Positions 23,505-32,709 of a stretch of 64,000 nt of DNA are shown here, in pieces (within the stretch, counting starts at the first letter, position 1; each line of letters opens with the position of its first letter). This stretch comes from Latescibacteria bacterium UBA6620. GTDB lineage: Bacteria > Latescibacterota > UBA2968. A program made the translations under genes and the position numbers. The notes under the pieces are model-generated. The model was not told the origin of the DNA and did no database searches. It saw only the letters and a program-made list of their open reading frames with translations. Location: positions 1-64,000 of the forward strand of contig DJHM01000047.1 in NCBI GenBank assembly GCA_002433075.1, given 5' to 3'.

Positions 23505-26141
23505 ATGATCTCGATGATGGCCATTCTGCTATCTGTGCTTCTTTCGCCTTCCGACGGCTGGTCGCTTTCAAAGAGCCAGCAACAATTCGCGGAACGGTAT
23601 CTTCGCCAGAACGATCCGCAGGTCGAGCGTCGGTTCAAGAAAACCAAACGATCGCGGAAAGCGGCCTTTCTGGAACGCTACTGGTCGGACCGCCTTGCCC
23701 CTCTCGGTCTGTTCTATTACGGTCACGTCGCTGGCCGAACCCACCTGAACGTCTCACAGACTTTTTTCAACGACGAACGTGCGATGCCCAGCGATTACTG
23801 GGTTCTTTCGGCGCCACCCGATTCCATTGAATTTCGGGAGACAGCGGAGATGCTGGAGCTCGCGCTGGAGGATGCACCACGTGATGCGGCGGCCTGGCTG
23901 GCTCTGGGCTACGTCCGTCTGGAGCAGCACCTGTATCCTGAGGCGGAAGCCAGCCTGATGTCGGCGATGCGAATTCAGAAGCAGTGGCCGGCCGTTCATC
24001 ACGGTATGGGGCTGGCGAAGATGAAGTTCAAGGGCAAGCGACGACAGGCTCGCGACCATTTTCGCCATGCGATCGCGCTCGATCGGGATTACGAGGAAGC
24101 CACCTACAACCTGGCCCAGTGTCACCTGGCGATGAGTACGAACGACCTGGACTATCAGCTGGGGAAGGTGACGAAGCGGTTTCCGGACCACGGGGATGCC
24201 TACTTCAAACGTGGCGTCTGGTTCGAGAGACGGGGCGAGCTGGACGGCCAGTATCTGGACGTGGCTCGCGATGCCTACACCGCACAACTGTCGGTTGCAC
24301 CGGGCCACAATGCCGCCCGTGTCAGGCTGGCTGGCGTGGAATTGGGGTTGGGGAACGCCGTTCGCGCGGTCTCGTTATGTCGGTTGATCCTGGATCAGGC
24401 GCCCGAATATCGCGTTCAGGCTCTCTCGACGCTTCTGACCGGCTACCAGGAGCTCGGCGAGATCGCGAAGGCGGATTCGATCGGGGCGCTCTACGTCGAC
24501 CGACTCGATCCGGATACGCGGGCCCTGTTCCTCGACGTCACCCGGGTGGCATCGCTGAAGGAGAACCGGATCTACGAACGTCTACCGGTCGAAGAGCGGG
24601 ACGCTTTCGTGACCGCTTTCTGGCAGCGACACGATCCAACCCCGGGATCACCGGGGAACGCGAAGCGAGTCGAGCACTATCGGCGTGTAGGGTATGCGCT
24701 CACCTACTACTCTGAATTCGCGGACCCGTGGGATCAACGGGGCGAGGTGTATATCCGGTATGGAGAACCTGCCCATAAGAGTCGATCGGGGAATATGCGA
24801 TTCGAAACCGATCCCCGGGTCGTGCGGGTAAAGGACCGACTGTTCGCGACCCTGAACGAAGACGAAAAGCGCGAGATCTACTCGTTACATCGAAGGATTC
24901 GGTCTTCGACGCGGGACCCGCAGTATCATCCCGTCGCGGGCGGCGACATTCAGCAGCGTGATCGGGTCGAGGTCTTCGACTTCGAGAACGCGGAGTTCGA
25001 GCCCGACCAGCTGGGATCCCGAATGGGTCGGGGTGTTCAGGATCAGCCGGGAGGCCGCTACAGTCGAAGCAACTTCGTGGCCGCGACGGACCGTACCGGG
25101 ATTCCCGAGATTCGGGGTGCTCCGTTGTTTCCGATCGAAAGCGGAAGACCGTGGGAGTACTGGATCTACCCCGACGTGATGGACGGGGTCGAGATCGTGT
25201 ATATGGCGATGTATAGTGGAGGGCCGTATGAGTTCGCGACCCCACCAGGGTCGGGTCGGGCGATCTCACAACACAATGCGACAGGATGGCAACTCCGGCG
25301 GTCTGACAACGTGGTTGCGAGTGCGGTCAAGCGGCAACCCTCGCTGCTCCGTCTGCATCGCCGGCCCCTGCCCTTCCTGTTCGACACCGCGACGTTTCGT
25401 GAGACGGACGACACGACGCGTGTGGAAATCTACTTTGGCGTGCCGTTGCGGAATCAGGGCGGCGTTGAAGGGCTCGAAGCCAGCGCCGTGGTGTTCGACT
25501 CCAGATGGAACACACTCGGCGAAGTCGCCGCCCCCGTTCAAGCTGCTGAGGGCGACACGCTTGGCGTGGCAGAAGTAAACGTTGCACTCCCCGCTGATGG
25601 GGAATTCATTCTGGCCCTCCAGGCGACAAACCTTCGAACCCGGGCGTCCACGGCGGTGAAGTCGGCGCTTCCCGTCCTGGGTTATGGGCCGGATTCACTC
25701 CGGATGAGCGATCTGGAGTTTGCTGCGGGGGTGGATTTCGACGCGGGGGCGGAGCATAAGAACGGAATGCGTGTATATCCCAGACCCGGCCGCATCTACG
25801 GCCCCGGCGAGTCAGTGAAGCTGTACTACGAAATTTATGGATTGACGAGAGATGAGTTCGGTCAGGACACCTACCGGGTCGACTACACGGTGGAACCCGT
25901 GGATGGGGGGAACCTTGCCACGAAGGTCGTGGGGGGGATCGCACGAATCATCGGTGATGGTAAAGAGGTGGTCGAGCTTTCCTACGAACGTACGGGGACG
26001 GCCGATGTCGAGCACGAGACCGTAGAGATCGATGTCACCGGCAGCGAGCCCGGGATGTATCGGATCCGGGTAACCGTAACGGACACACATAGTGCGTCCC
26101 GTTTCGAGCGGGAGCAGACGTTTGTCATCACCAAAGGGTAG
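23505..26141 (+). CDS. TPR-containing GWxTD-domain protein
   Basis: An 878-aa exported protein. A short signal-like hydrophobic segment (residues 4-18) starts it. Residues of about 100-320 form TPR-like helical repeats (AWLALGYVRLEQHLYPEAEA, ATYNLAQCHLAM). The GWxTD domain follows: FWQRHDPTPGSPGNAKRVEHYRRVGYA and GEVYIRYGEP, though the eponymous motif is degenerate (DPWDQRG instead of GWxTDRG). The C-terminal 400 residues are beta-rich, including GPGESVKLYYEIYGL and an Ig-like end. GWxTD proteins are common in FCB-group bacteria; function unknown. GGACGGAG precedes ATG 23505. Confidence 0.85.
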   Translation: MISMMAILLSVLLSPSDGWSLSKSQQQFAERYLRQNDPQVERRFKKTKRSRKAAFLERYWSDRLAPLGLFYYGHVAGRTHLNVSQTFFNDERAMPSDYWVLSAPPDSIEFRETAEMLELALEDAPRDAAAWLALGYVRLEQHLYPEAEASLMSAMRIQKQWPAVHHGMGLAKMKFKGKRRQARDHFRHAIALDRDYEEATYNLAQCHLAMSTNDLDYQLGKVTKRFPDHGDAYFKRGVWFERRGELDGQYLDVARDAYTAQLSVAPGHNAARVRLAGVELGLGNAVRAVSLCRLILDQAPEYRVQALSTLLTGYQELGEIAKADSIGALYVDRLDPDTRALFLDVTRVASLKENRIYERLPVEERDAFVTAFWQRHDPTPGSPGNAKRVEHYRRVGYALTYYSEFADPWDQRGEVYIRYGEPAHKSRSGNMRFETDPRVVRVKDRLFATLNEDEKREIYSLHRRIRSSTRDPQYHPVAGGDIQQRDRVEVFDFENAEFEPDQLGSRMGRGVQDQPGGRYSRSNFVAATDRTGIPEIRGAPLFPIESGRPWEYWIYPDVMDGVEIVYMAMYSGGPYEFATPPGSGRAISQHNATGWQLRRSDNVVASAVKRQPSLLRLHRRPLPFLFDTATFRETDDTTRVEIYFGVPLRNQGGVEGLEASAVVFDSRWNTLGEVAAPVQAAEGDTLGVAEVNVALPADGEFILALQATNLRTRASTAVKSALPVLGYGPDSLRMSDLEFAAGVDFDAGAEHKNGMRVYPRPGRIYGPGESVKLYYEIYGLTRDEFGQDTYRVDYTVEPVDGGNLATKVVGGIARIIGDGKEVVELSYERTGTADVEHETVEIDVTGSEPGMYRIRVTVTDTHSASRFEREQTFVITKG

Positions 26142-26308
26142 TGGGCGCCTGATTCGTCCTGTTGTCGCTGGTGTTCGATCTCCTGGGATCCCCTAACGCC
26201 GCTGTACTGACGACTTTTCTCCTCACGGCGACGTTGACGCTACGTGACCGAATCGCTATCTTAACGGCCGCAAATCGTATCGATTGCCGAGAATGTTCTG
26301 GAGGTTTT

Positions 26309-26851
26309 ATGCTGAAACGAACGATGGTGAGCGTTCTGACGCTTGTGGCCGCGATGGGATGCAGCGATCGCCTCAGTCAGATGCAGGACGCCTGCAGGGG
26401 AACCTGGGAACTGGCCTCACGCGAGCTTGTGGATGGACGCACGATCAGTCCACCGATGATCGAAGGGGTGATGCATTGGGAGCCCATCGATGCCCGTAAG
26501 GCCCACGTGTCGATGACAGTGGTCCGGGAGGACGGTGGGAAACAGATGGTGGACCACGCGGCGAGTACGTATGAGATTTCGACCTCGGCCATCACGCGTA
26601 AGCGCCACGCGCTGATTCAGCGCGGCTATCGCGACCGTGAAGGAGCCACTCTCAGCCACTACGTCCGTGCGAAGACAGAGAAGGGCAAGGCATCGATCGA
26701 GGGCGGTCAGATTACCTATCACCACGCGGCCAAGGACGTAGCGGGCGGGACGCTACCGGGCGATGACGGCTACACGGAAATTTTCGGTGACGGCGTGATG
26801 ACAGCCACGTATGCCGGCACCTTCAAGGATACGTGGCGGCGCATTAAATAG
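26309..26851 (+). CDS. Small putative lipoprotein
   Basis: A 180-aa protein. ATG 26309 has GGAGG 4 nt upstream. The signal peptide LTLVAAMGC-SD has a lipobox-like cleavage site with cysteine 18, so it is probably lipid-anchored. The mature part has GTWELASRELVDGRTISPPMI and a C-terminal beta-rich region ending TYAGTFKDTWRRIK, a pattern reminiscent of lipocalin-like small extracellular proteins; no family is claimed. It ends at a clear terminator. Confidence 0.7.
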   Translation: MLKRTMVSVLTLVAAMGCSDRLSQMQDACRGTWELASRELVDGRTISPPMIEGVMHWEPIDARKAHVSMTVVREDGGKQMVDHAASTYEISTSAITRKRHALIQRGYRDREGATLSHYVRAKTEKGKASIEGGQITYHHAAKDVAGGTLPGDDGYTEIFGDGVMTATYAGTFKDTWRRIK

Positions 26852-26874
26852 CCTGGCGAAGAGGGTTCCTAACA

Positions 26875-26922
26875 GGCCGACCTGTGCGTCCCGAGGACGT
26901 CGCGGGTCGGCCGTTTCTTTTA
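26875..26922 (+). terminator. Terminator after the lipoprotein gene
   Basis: GGCCGACC (26875-26882) pairs with GGTCGGCC (26905-26912), followed by GTTTCTTTT. It separates the lipoprotein gene from the convergent signal peptidase gene. Confidence 0.8.
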
Positions 26923-26953
26923 AGTGAACTTCCGATAGTCTTCCAGGTGGGTT

Positions 26954-27622
26954 CTACTCGATGCTTCCGATTCGGCCCCACCGGATGGCTTTGGCGAAGC
27001 GCCAGAGGGGGTGCCGGGCGTCGCGTGAGAACGCAATGACGAGCGGTCGGGCCTTGATATTGACGAGGGGAATTGGACCGAAGTATCGAGAATCGTAGCT
27101 GTTGTCGCGGTTGTCCCCGATGACGAAGATGTGGCCATCGGGGACGCGCTCAGGGCCGAAATTGTCGCGCGGGAGGTAGCGGGAGGGGAACACCCGTGAA
27201 TCCGTGTGTTTCACGCCTGGCGAGTTCAGGTAAGGTTTTCCGTCGATGAAGAGTTCTTTGTCTCGAATTTCGACCGTCTGGCCCTCGACGGCCACGCAGC
27301 GCTTGAAGAGGTCCTTGGTTTCGTCCTCGGGAGATTCGATGATGACGAGGTCGCCCGACACAGGGCTGGAGAAGCCCGGTAGTCTGAAGGACGGCATCTT
27401 GGTTTCCAGAAACGGAAGCCGGTCTGGGATCTGAGTGCCGTAAGTCAGCTTGTCGGCAATCACAAAGTCGCCGGTGAGGATCGTGTTTTCCATCGAACCC
27501 GACGTGACGTGATATGCCTGGACGACGGTGGAACGAACGAAGAACGAGACCGCGATGACGAGGATGGCGCTTTTCAAGAACTCCACCGTACTGCCCGACG
27601 CGGTGGTTTTGGATTTTTGCAA
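26954..27622 (-). CDS. lepB: Signal peptidase I
   Basis: A 222-aa membrane serine protease (S26). One transmembrane segment at about residues 15-36 precedes the catalytic domain. S43 in TSGSMENTIL is the nucleophile and K107 in LFKRCVAVEG the general base; box E is GDNRDNSYDSRYFG. It removes signal peptides from exported proteins, of which this window encodes many. The single N-terminal anchor and short length match the compact bacterial form. Confidence 0.95.
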   Translation of the reverse strand: MQKSKTTASGSTVEFLKSAILVIAVSFFVRSTVVQAYHVTSGSMENTILTGDFVIADKLTYGTQIPDRLPFLETKMPSFRLPGFSSPVSGDLVIIESPEDETKDLFKRCVAVEGQTVEIRDKELFIDGKPYLNSPGVKHTDSRVFPSRYLPRDNFGPERVPDGHIFVIGDNRDNSYDSRYFGPIPLVNIKARPLVIAFSRDARHPLWRFAKAIRWGRIGSIE

Positions 27623-27756
27623 GGATCGATACTCCTCTGAAGGTGGAAGGCCCCGTCAAATGTGCCAAAATTCGGGCATCGGGGGAAACAAATTCAACGT
27701 TCGGGCATCCTGCGGGGACCGACTTGACTGAGACTCCGGACAGCTACAGAGAGTCG

Positions 27757-28905
27757 ATGACGGATTCGATGCAGAGCGAAGTGTTCGTTCAGTTTGTGGC
27801 CTCCGGCGCACAGCGCGGGCGTGACGCGAGATGGAAGAAGGTTACCGTCCGGCCGGTAGAAATCCGCCACGAGCGACACCTCCAGTTCATCTATCTGGAC
27901 GATCGGAAGGATATCAGACGGAATTTTTCGACTGAGAGTGCGTGGCGCGATGCCCTCCGAGAGGTCTTCGACGGTGGTTTCGCGAATTTTCACCTTCAGT
28001 CCGATGCGGGAGACATCCACGTAAGGATCGGTAAACGCGGACGGCCTCTGGTTTCCCGTGGCCGTCCGAGTACGAAGCTGGAACAGGCCAGGCTCGCACA
28101 CAATCGGGCGAGGGCGTCGCTGCTGCCCCCTGCGGTGGCTAAACCCTATCTCCGCACGGTCGGGATTGCCGACGAATCGGGCGACGTGAAACCGACAATG
28201 CGGGCCAAGTACCGGCAAGTCGAGGCATTCCTACGACTGATCGACCAGAAACTTCCATCGGCTTGTCCTGGCGGAATGCGTGTGGTCGATTGCGGCTGTG
28301 GGAGCGCCTACCTTACGCTGGCAGTCTACGCGATGTTAACTCAGGTCAAGGGTTGGAAAACGTCGATCGTCGGTGTCGACCGCGAACGAGATCGAGTCGA
28401 AAAATGCAGGGCCCTGGCAGGGGAACTGGGCTGGGACGACGTTCGATTCATCGAGTCGACGATCGGCGAGTTTGTACCGGAAGCGCAGCCGGATATGGTT
28501 CTGGCCCTGCACGCCTGCGATACTGCGACGGATGAGGCCCTCGCACGGGGCGTACGGTGGGAGGCCGGTCTCTTGTTTGCAGCGCCGTGCTGCCAGCAGG
28601 AGTTGAGCGGACAGATCGATGCGGATGATCACAACGCACTTCTGAGACACGGAATCCTGAAACAGAGAACGGCCGACCTGCTTACGGACGCACTCCGAGC
28701 GGCTGCGCTCGAGGCGGCCGGATATCGGACAGACGTCGTCGAGTTCGTCACGAGCGACGTGACATCCAAAAATCTGCTGATTCGGGCAGAAAGGAAGGGT
28801 TCCAGACCCAGATCGGAGGCTGTCGAGCAGTACCGGGTGCTTCGGGACTGCTGGCGAGCCGATCCGAGTATTGGACGGTTACTGGGAGGGGATTTCGTGG
28901 ATTGA
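27757..28905 (+). CDS. SAM-dependent methyltransferase (Methyltransf_32-like)
   Basis: A 382-aa protein from ATG 27757; TTG 27724 with GGGGA upstream is an alternative. After an N-terminal domain of about 140 residues comes a Rossmann methyltransferase: VVDCGCGSAYLTLAVYAML (motif I), SIVGVDRERDRVEKC, then MVLALHACDTATDEALARG and LLFAAPCCQQEL. The HACDTATD and APCCQ blocks match the METTL25/Methyltransf_32 group. The substrate is not known. It is divergent from signal peptidase. Confidence 0.85.
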   Translation: MTDSMQSEVFVQFVASGAQRGRDARWKKVTVRPVEIRHERHLQFIYLDDRKDIRRNFSTESAWRDALREVFDGGFANFHLQSDAGDIHVRIGKRGRPLVSRGRPSTKLEQARLAHNRARASLLPPAVAKPYLRTVGIADESGDVKPTMRAKYRQVEAFLRLIDQKLPSACPGGMRVVDCGCGSAYLTLAVYAMLTQVKGWKTSIVGVDRERDRVEKCRALAGELGWDDVRFIESTIGEFVPEAQPDMVLALHACDTATDEALARGVRWEAGLLFAAPCCQQELSGQIDADDHNALLRHGILKQRTADLLTDALRAAALEAAGYRTDVVEFVTSDVTSKNLLIRAERKGSRPRSEAVEQYRVLRDCWRADPSIGRLLGGDFVD

Positions 28906-28987
28906 GGCTTCTTGTGCATCCGAAGGTGGGTAAATTGGAGGCCGGCCGGGGATTCCACAAAAAAGTTCAGAATATTGAATTATCCTG

Positions 28988-29016
28988 TTGACAGGCCCTT
29001 TTCCCGGCAGTAAATG
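28988..29016 (+). promoter_or_regulatory. Sigma-70 type promoter for a structured RNA
   Basis: TTGACA (28988-28993), a 17-bp spacer and TAAATG (29011-29016) form a near-consensus promoter. Transcription would begin near 29024, where no coding gene starts. Confidence 0.6.
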
Positions 29017-29023
29017 CGTCTGC

Positions 29024-29338
29024 TGTTTGTGGAGAATCCAGGAAATTAGAGATCAATGGCGCAAATAAACCACAATCCATTCACCCTTAAACCGAACGAG
29101 CGCGATGCATCAAGTAAATGCAATCATGTCCGTGTGCGGCGATCATAAGCCGCTGACCACGGAAGCCAGGTAGAGTCCTGGAGAGATATCGTTCGGAACG
29201 CCCAGTAGGTTGCGTTTCGGACACTGTGAGTCCTCTCCCGGGCAAACCGAAGCTTCTTCGGTTTGCCCCGCGTGGGGATTTGCAGGCAAAATCGGGTATA
29301 AACCCTTTGTCGGCCGTCCCATTCAGGACGGCTTTTTT
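29024..29338 (+). ncRNA. Structured noncoding RNA of unknown class
   Basis: About 315 nt between a good promoter and a terminator, without a convincing reading frame. Local stems include GCGGC/GCCGC near 29137-29154, CCAGG/CCTGG near 29166-29181, AACGC/GCGTT near 29198-29216, GGAC/GTCC near 29219-29233 and a perfect 13-bp hairpin (29240-29252 with 29256-29268, loop CTT). GGAGAG near 29181 can also pair with CTCTCC near 29233. I could not match it to RNase P, tmRNA, SRP or a named riboswitch. It may be 6S-like, a leader RNA of the PcfJ-like gene, or a new family. The 5' end is inferred. Confidence 0.5.
29313..29338 (+). terminator. Terminator of the structured RNA
   Basis: GCCGTCC (29313-29319) pairs with GGACGGC (29326-29332) and six T residues follow. 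Confidence 0.85.
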
Positions 29339-29341
29339 AAT

Positions 29342-29381
29342 GCCACCGCGCGAGAAAAAGAACGCGGTGGCGATTTTTTTT
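29342..29381 (+). terminator. Second, tandem terminator
   Basis: GCCACCGCG (29342-29350) pairs with CGCGGTGGC (29363-29371), followed by GA and eight T residues. It lies only 3 nt after the first terminator, giving an insulated transcript end. Confidence 0.85.
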
Positions 29382-29426
29382 GAAATGATCCGCACTTTTC
29401 CGGGTCTATAGAATAGGAGGTCGATC

Positions 29427-30503
29427 GTGGGGATCGATCTCGACGGTAGATGGAAGGAGGAGCGCTCGGAAGGTCAGAAGGACGTCGCGGCGGAGCGACG
29501 AATCAGGTGCGGATCCCTGATTCGCCATCTGGTATGCCAGTACGACGTGCCTCTCTTTATGGACGCGGTTTGGCTCCAGGGGTCGTCGGTCCGCGAGTAA
29601 CAGGACTGGTTTCTGCACGTGGGAAACGGCGGCAACATTCGAAAGGCCGCTACGCCTGTTCAGTTGACGAAGCGGATGGCCCACCTCTTCCTGCAGGCTC
29701 CCGATGGATCCACGGTGGAAGAGGCGTTGCGGTGGGGCCAGATTCTGGGCCTGGGCGGAGATGTGTCGCTGGTCGAAGCGATCAATGCGACGGTTCTGGG
29801 CAGGTCGTTCGAAGAAGAGAGCTTCTGGTCGAAAGTAATTCACTTCTTTGTGAACAATCCGATGCTGGACCCCGATCAGGTGGGATCGATCGTCGACTAC
29901 ATTCGGCACCGAAAGTTCGAGCCGGAAGAGATCGTCCTTCCAGGTGGAGAGAGAAGGGTGGGGCCCCCGCCACAACCCAACTTTTCGGTTAAAGGCCGGA
30001 GTGTGAACAAACTGCTGCGGGAAGTCGAGGCGTGGCACCGACGGCTCGCTCGCGAAACACGTCTTCCGGATCGAAAGTGGGCGGCGTCAACACAGATCCA
30101 ACCCTTCGAACACGAAGAACGCGAGAGACCCGAAGACGAGTCCACGCGCTGGACGATTACCGAACTTCTCAGTTCAAAAGAGTTGAAGGATGAAGGCAAC
30201 GCGATGAGCCACTGCGTCGCGTCCTACAGTGGAAACTGCAAGGGTGGCAAAGTTTCCGTGTGGTCGATGCAGGTGGCCGAGACAGGCGCAACGCCCCGTC
30301 GGGTGATGACGGTTTCTGTTCACAACGGCTCCCGCCGGATCAACCAGGCCCGTGGTAAGCACAACGCCCGCCCGAACGGCTCGACCCCCAACGGTCGGAA
30401 GAGAACACTCGAAGGCACCTACCGTCGATACTTCCGACAATCAGGCCGAATCCTCCGCCTGTGGCTGGAGCAGGAAGGACTGATCATGTCCAAAGGCGCG
30501 TAG
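29427..30503 (+). pseudogene. PcfJ-like gene interrupted by an in-frame TAA
   Basis: GTG 29427 follows GGAGG at 6 nt. Reading on gives SLIRHLVCQYDVPLFMDAVW, then after LQGSSVRE a TAA (29598-29600), then QDWFLHVGNGGNIRKA in the same frame. The parts before and after the stop are contiguous in PcfJ-like proteins, which have the cores DAAW and HVGRGGN. The rest is intact: KDEGNAMSHCVASYSGNCKGG and VNQARGKHN-type sequence (here INQARGKHNARPN). PcfJ-like proteins are of unknown function, often linked with mobile DNA. Reinitiation at GTG 29619 lacks a ribosome site, so this is most likely a nonsense-mutated gene. Confidence 0.8.
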
Positions 30504-30671
30504 AGCATTGACGATGTAGCATAGAACAATGAACACTGGCGACATCTCTTTTGCATTTTGCCTTCTCCTACTTCCTCCTTTCTCCAGCGCCACGACGCGA
30601 TCGTGCTTGCAGCCAGGTTCTCGGTTACCCCATATTGGCGCTCCAGCGACGGATATTTATAGGAGGCCGAG

Positions 30672-31400
30672 ATGGCAGATCAGGAAGTGATGATTGCACG
30701 GATGACGCGGCGAGAGTTCCGGGAAGGGATCGAGGCGGGGCAGTTCCGAACAGCACTCATTTCGACGGGCAGCAACGAGCAGCATCTGGAACATTTGACG
30801 ACCGGGCACGATACCCGACACGCCGTGCATATCGCTCGCGAAGCGGCGAAGACGATGCATCCCAACGTCGTCGTGACGGTCCCGATGAACATCGGTATTT
30901 CAGAGCACCATATGAGCCACAAAGGGTCGATGACGGCGAAGCCAGGCAGTTGGCTGGCGGTGCTGTTCGACGCGGTGGAAAGCGTGGTCCGGCACGGGGT
31001 CGAGAACGTGCTCATCCTGAATGGGCACGGGGGAAACGTGGCGCCGGTACAGCACAACATCGGTCAGTGGCAGCTCTACTTCCGGATGCGGGATCCGAAG
31101 ACCAATCTTCACTTCGTGTCTTACTGGGATCTGATTCCAAAGGACTTCGCCGAGTCCCATCTGAAGACGAAGCAGTACCCCGGGCACGCACAGGAATTCG
31201 AGACCGCGACCGCGCTGTATCTGTTCCCCGATAGCGTCCGCCACGATGCGATGCAGGATCAGGATGACAAGGCGCCCCTGGAAGCGACGGCCGAAGCAGG
31301 GAAGGCACTGGTGGATGAGGCGATCCGCCAGGTAGCGGACTACACGCAGGGGATGATCGATGGCAACCGTCAGGATGAAGGGGTGAGCCATTTTTCGTAG
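30672..31400 (+). CDS. Creatininase-family amidohydrolase
   Basis: A 242-aa metal-dependent hydrolase. Metal and catalytic residues appear in STGSNEQHLEHL (E), TGHDTRHA (D), ISEHHMSHKG, LNGHGGN (H) and YPGHAQEFETATAL (E). The family hydrolyses cyclic or linear amides (creatinine, 3-dehydro-scyllo-inosose-type or formamide substrates); the specific substrate is not visible. AGGAGG precedes ATG 30672. A strong terminator follows the stop. Confidence 0.88.
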   Translation: MADQEVMIARMTRREFREGIEAGQFRTALISTGSNEQHLEHLTTGHDTRHAVHIAREAAKTMHPNVVVTVPMNIGISEHHMSHKGSMTAKPGSWLAVLFDAVESVVRHGVENVLILNGHGGNVAPVQHNIGQWQLYFRMRDPKTNLHFVSYWDLIPKDFAESHLKTKQYPGHAQEFETATALYLFPDSVRHDAMQDQDDKAPLEATAEAGKALVDEAIRQVADYTQGMIDGNRQDEGVSHFS

Positions 31401-31425
31401 GAACTCGCATTCAACGGCACGTGGC

Positions 31426-31456
31426 GATGGGCGACCCACGGGTCGCCCATCGTTTT
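31426..31456 (+). terminator. Terminator after the creatininase-family gene
   Basis: GATGGGCGACC (31426-31436) pairs with GGTCGCCCATC (31441-31451) around CACG, followed by GTTTT. It occupies the first codons of a longer open frame, which is why the MFS start is placed downstream. Confidence 0.85.
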
Positions 31457-31462
31457 GGGGTC

Positions 31463-32671
31463 GTGGTGGTCGAACCCTCTAGATCACCGAAGTCCGTCTA
31501 CCTGATAGGTGCGGCGACGGCGTTCTCCCTGTTGGGAGATCAACTGCTCTACTCGGTCCTTCCTTCCTACTACACAGAGCTCGGGCTGGAGCCGATCCAG
31601 GTAGGGATCATTCTGTCCATCAACCGGTGGATTCGTCTGGTCACGAATCGACTGGCGGAGCGGTTGTGCAGACGGTTGCCGCTGATGCTTCTGATCACCC
31701 TTGCGTTCACGCTGGGATCCCTGCTGGCGTTCGCGTATGCGTTCTTGCGGGCATTCAGCCTGCTTCTTCTGGCGCGTATGCTGTGGGGTCTGTCGTGGTC
31801 GTTCATACGACAGATCGGGGTGATGACGGTTGTCGACAGCGCGGAAGAAGGCCGGCTCGGAAGAATGATGGGCCTCTACAGCGGGTTGTCGCGGACCGGA
31901 TCGGTCGTGGGAAACCTCGGGGGTGCGGTTGGGCACGACCTGCTCGGGTTTACGGTGACGCTTGTCATTTTCGGATTGTCGTCTCTTCTGGCCGTGCCGT
32001 TGGGGATCGCGTCACGTCGTTCGGTGGTTCAGCGGAACCAGGGTGTGGAACGTAGAACGGACTCGGACGATGCTTCCTGGGCTCTACTCATGTCAGGGTT
32101 CGTGGCCGGGAGCGTGGGGCCGGGTCTGATGATGTCGACGCTCGGACTTCTACTGGCGTCAGAAATCGGTCGCGAGATCCACGTCGTGGGGATCACTGTC
32201 GGTGTGGCTTCGCTAACCGGGCTTCTGCTGGCAGGTCGGTGGATGGGTGAACTCCTCGGCGCCCCCGCGATGGGTCACCTGAGCGACCGTATCGGACGGC
32301 GGACGAGTATTTGTATCTTCTTTTCGATCGGGGGCTGCGCGATGGCAGCAGGGGGCTGGCAGGGCGATCCCGTTTCGCTGATCGGATCGGTACTCGTACT
32401 GTTTGTCTGCGGGGTGGGAGCCACGGTAGCCCTTACGGCGGAAGCCGGGTCACGCGGATCACGTGCGGTGGCCTCCTATTCGACGGCGTCCGATTTCGGG
32501 TCGGCCGTCGGGCCGGTCCTCGGTTGGTCGACGCAGCAGGTCGTGGTTTCTTCGGATCTGATTCTTTACTTGGGCTCCGGACTTTACTTAATCGGCGCCC
32601 TGGTCGCGATGAGGTTGGAACGCAGCCAGGTGGTGACTGCGGGGAAAGTGAGAGACGACGGCCCGCTGTAA
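31463..32671 (+). CDS. Major facilitator superfamily transporter
   Basis: A 402-aa permease with about 12 transmembrane helices. NRWIRLVTNRLAERLCRRL is the loop 2-3 region and GHLSDRIGRRTSI the equivalent loop 8-9 motif of the MFS fold. GTG 31463 (or 31466) is used because the frame upstream lies within a terminator. The substrate cannot be inferred. It lies between a hydrolase and a nucleotide-sugar enzyme. Confidence 0.85.
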   Translation: MVVEPSRSPKSVYLIGAATAFSLLGDQLLYSVLPSYYTELGLEPIQVGIILSINRWIRLVTNRLAERLCRRLPLMLLITLAFTLGSLLAFAYAFLRAFSLLLLARMLWGLSWSFIRQIGVMTVVDSAEEGRLGRMMGLYSGLSRTGSVVGNLGGAVGHDLLGFTVTLVIFGLSSLLAVPLGIASRRSVVQRNQGVERRTDSDDASWALLMSGFVAGSVGPGLMMSTLGLLLASEIGREIHVVGITVGVASLTGLLLAGRWMGELLGAPAMGHLSDRIGRRTSICIFFSIGGCAMAAGGWQGDPVSLIGSVLVLFVCGVGATVALTAEAGSRGSRAVASYSTASDFGSAVGPVLGWSTQQVVVSSDLILYLGSGLYLIGALVAMRLERSQVVTAGKVRDDGPL

Positions 32672-32709
32672 CACAGTCAGCTTTCGAAATCTGATCTTAC
32701 GGAGAGCGT

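Noticed and set aside
29240..29268. Cyclic-di-GMP (GEMM) riboswitch, because of GGGCAAACC
   Set aside because: The whole GGGCAAACC segment is base-paired in a simple hairpin and the second conserved GEMM half is missing.
31421..31462. GTG 31421 as start of the MFS gene
   Set aside because: The first codons would lie in the strong terminator hairpin of the previous gene.
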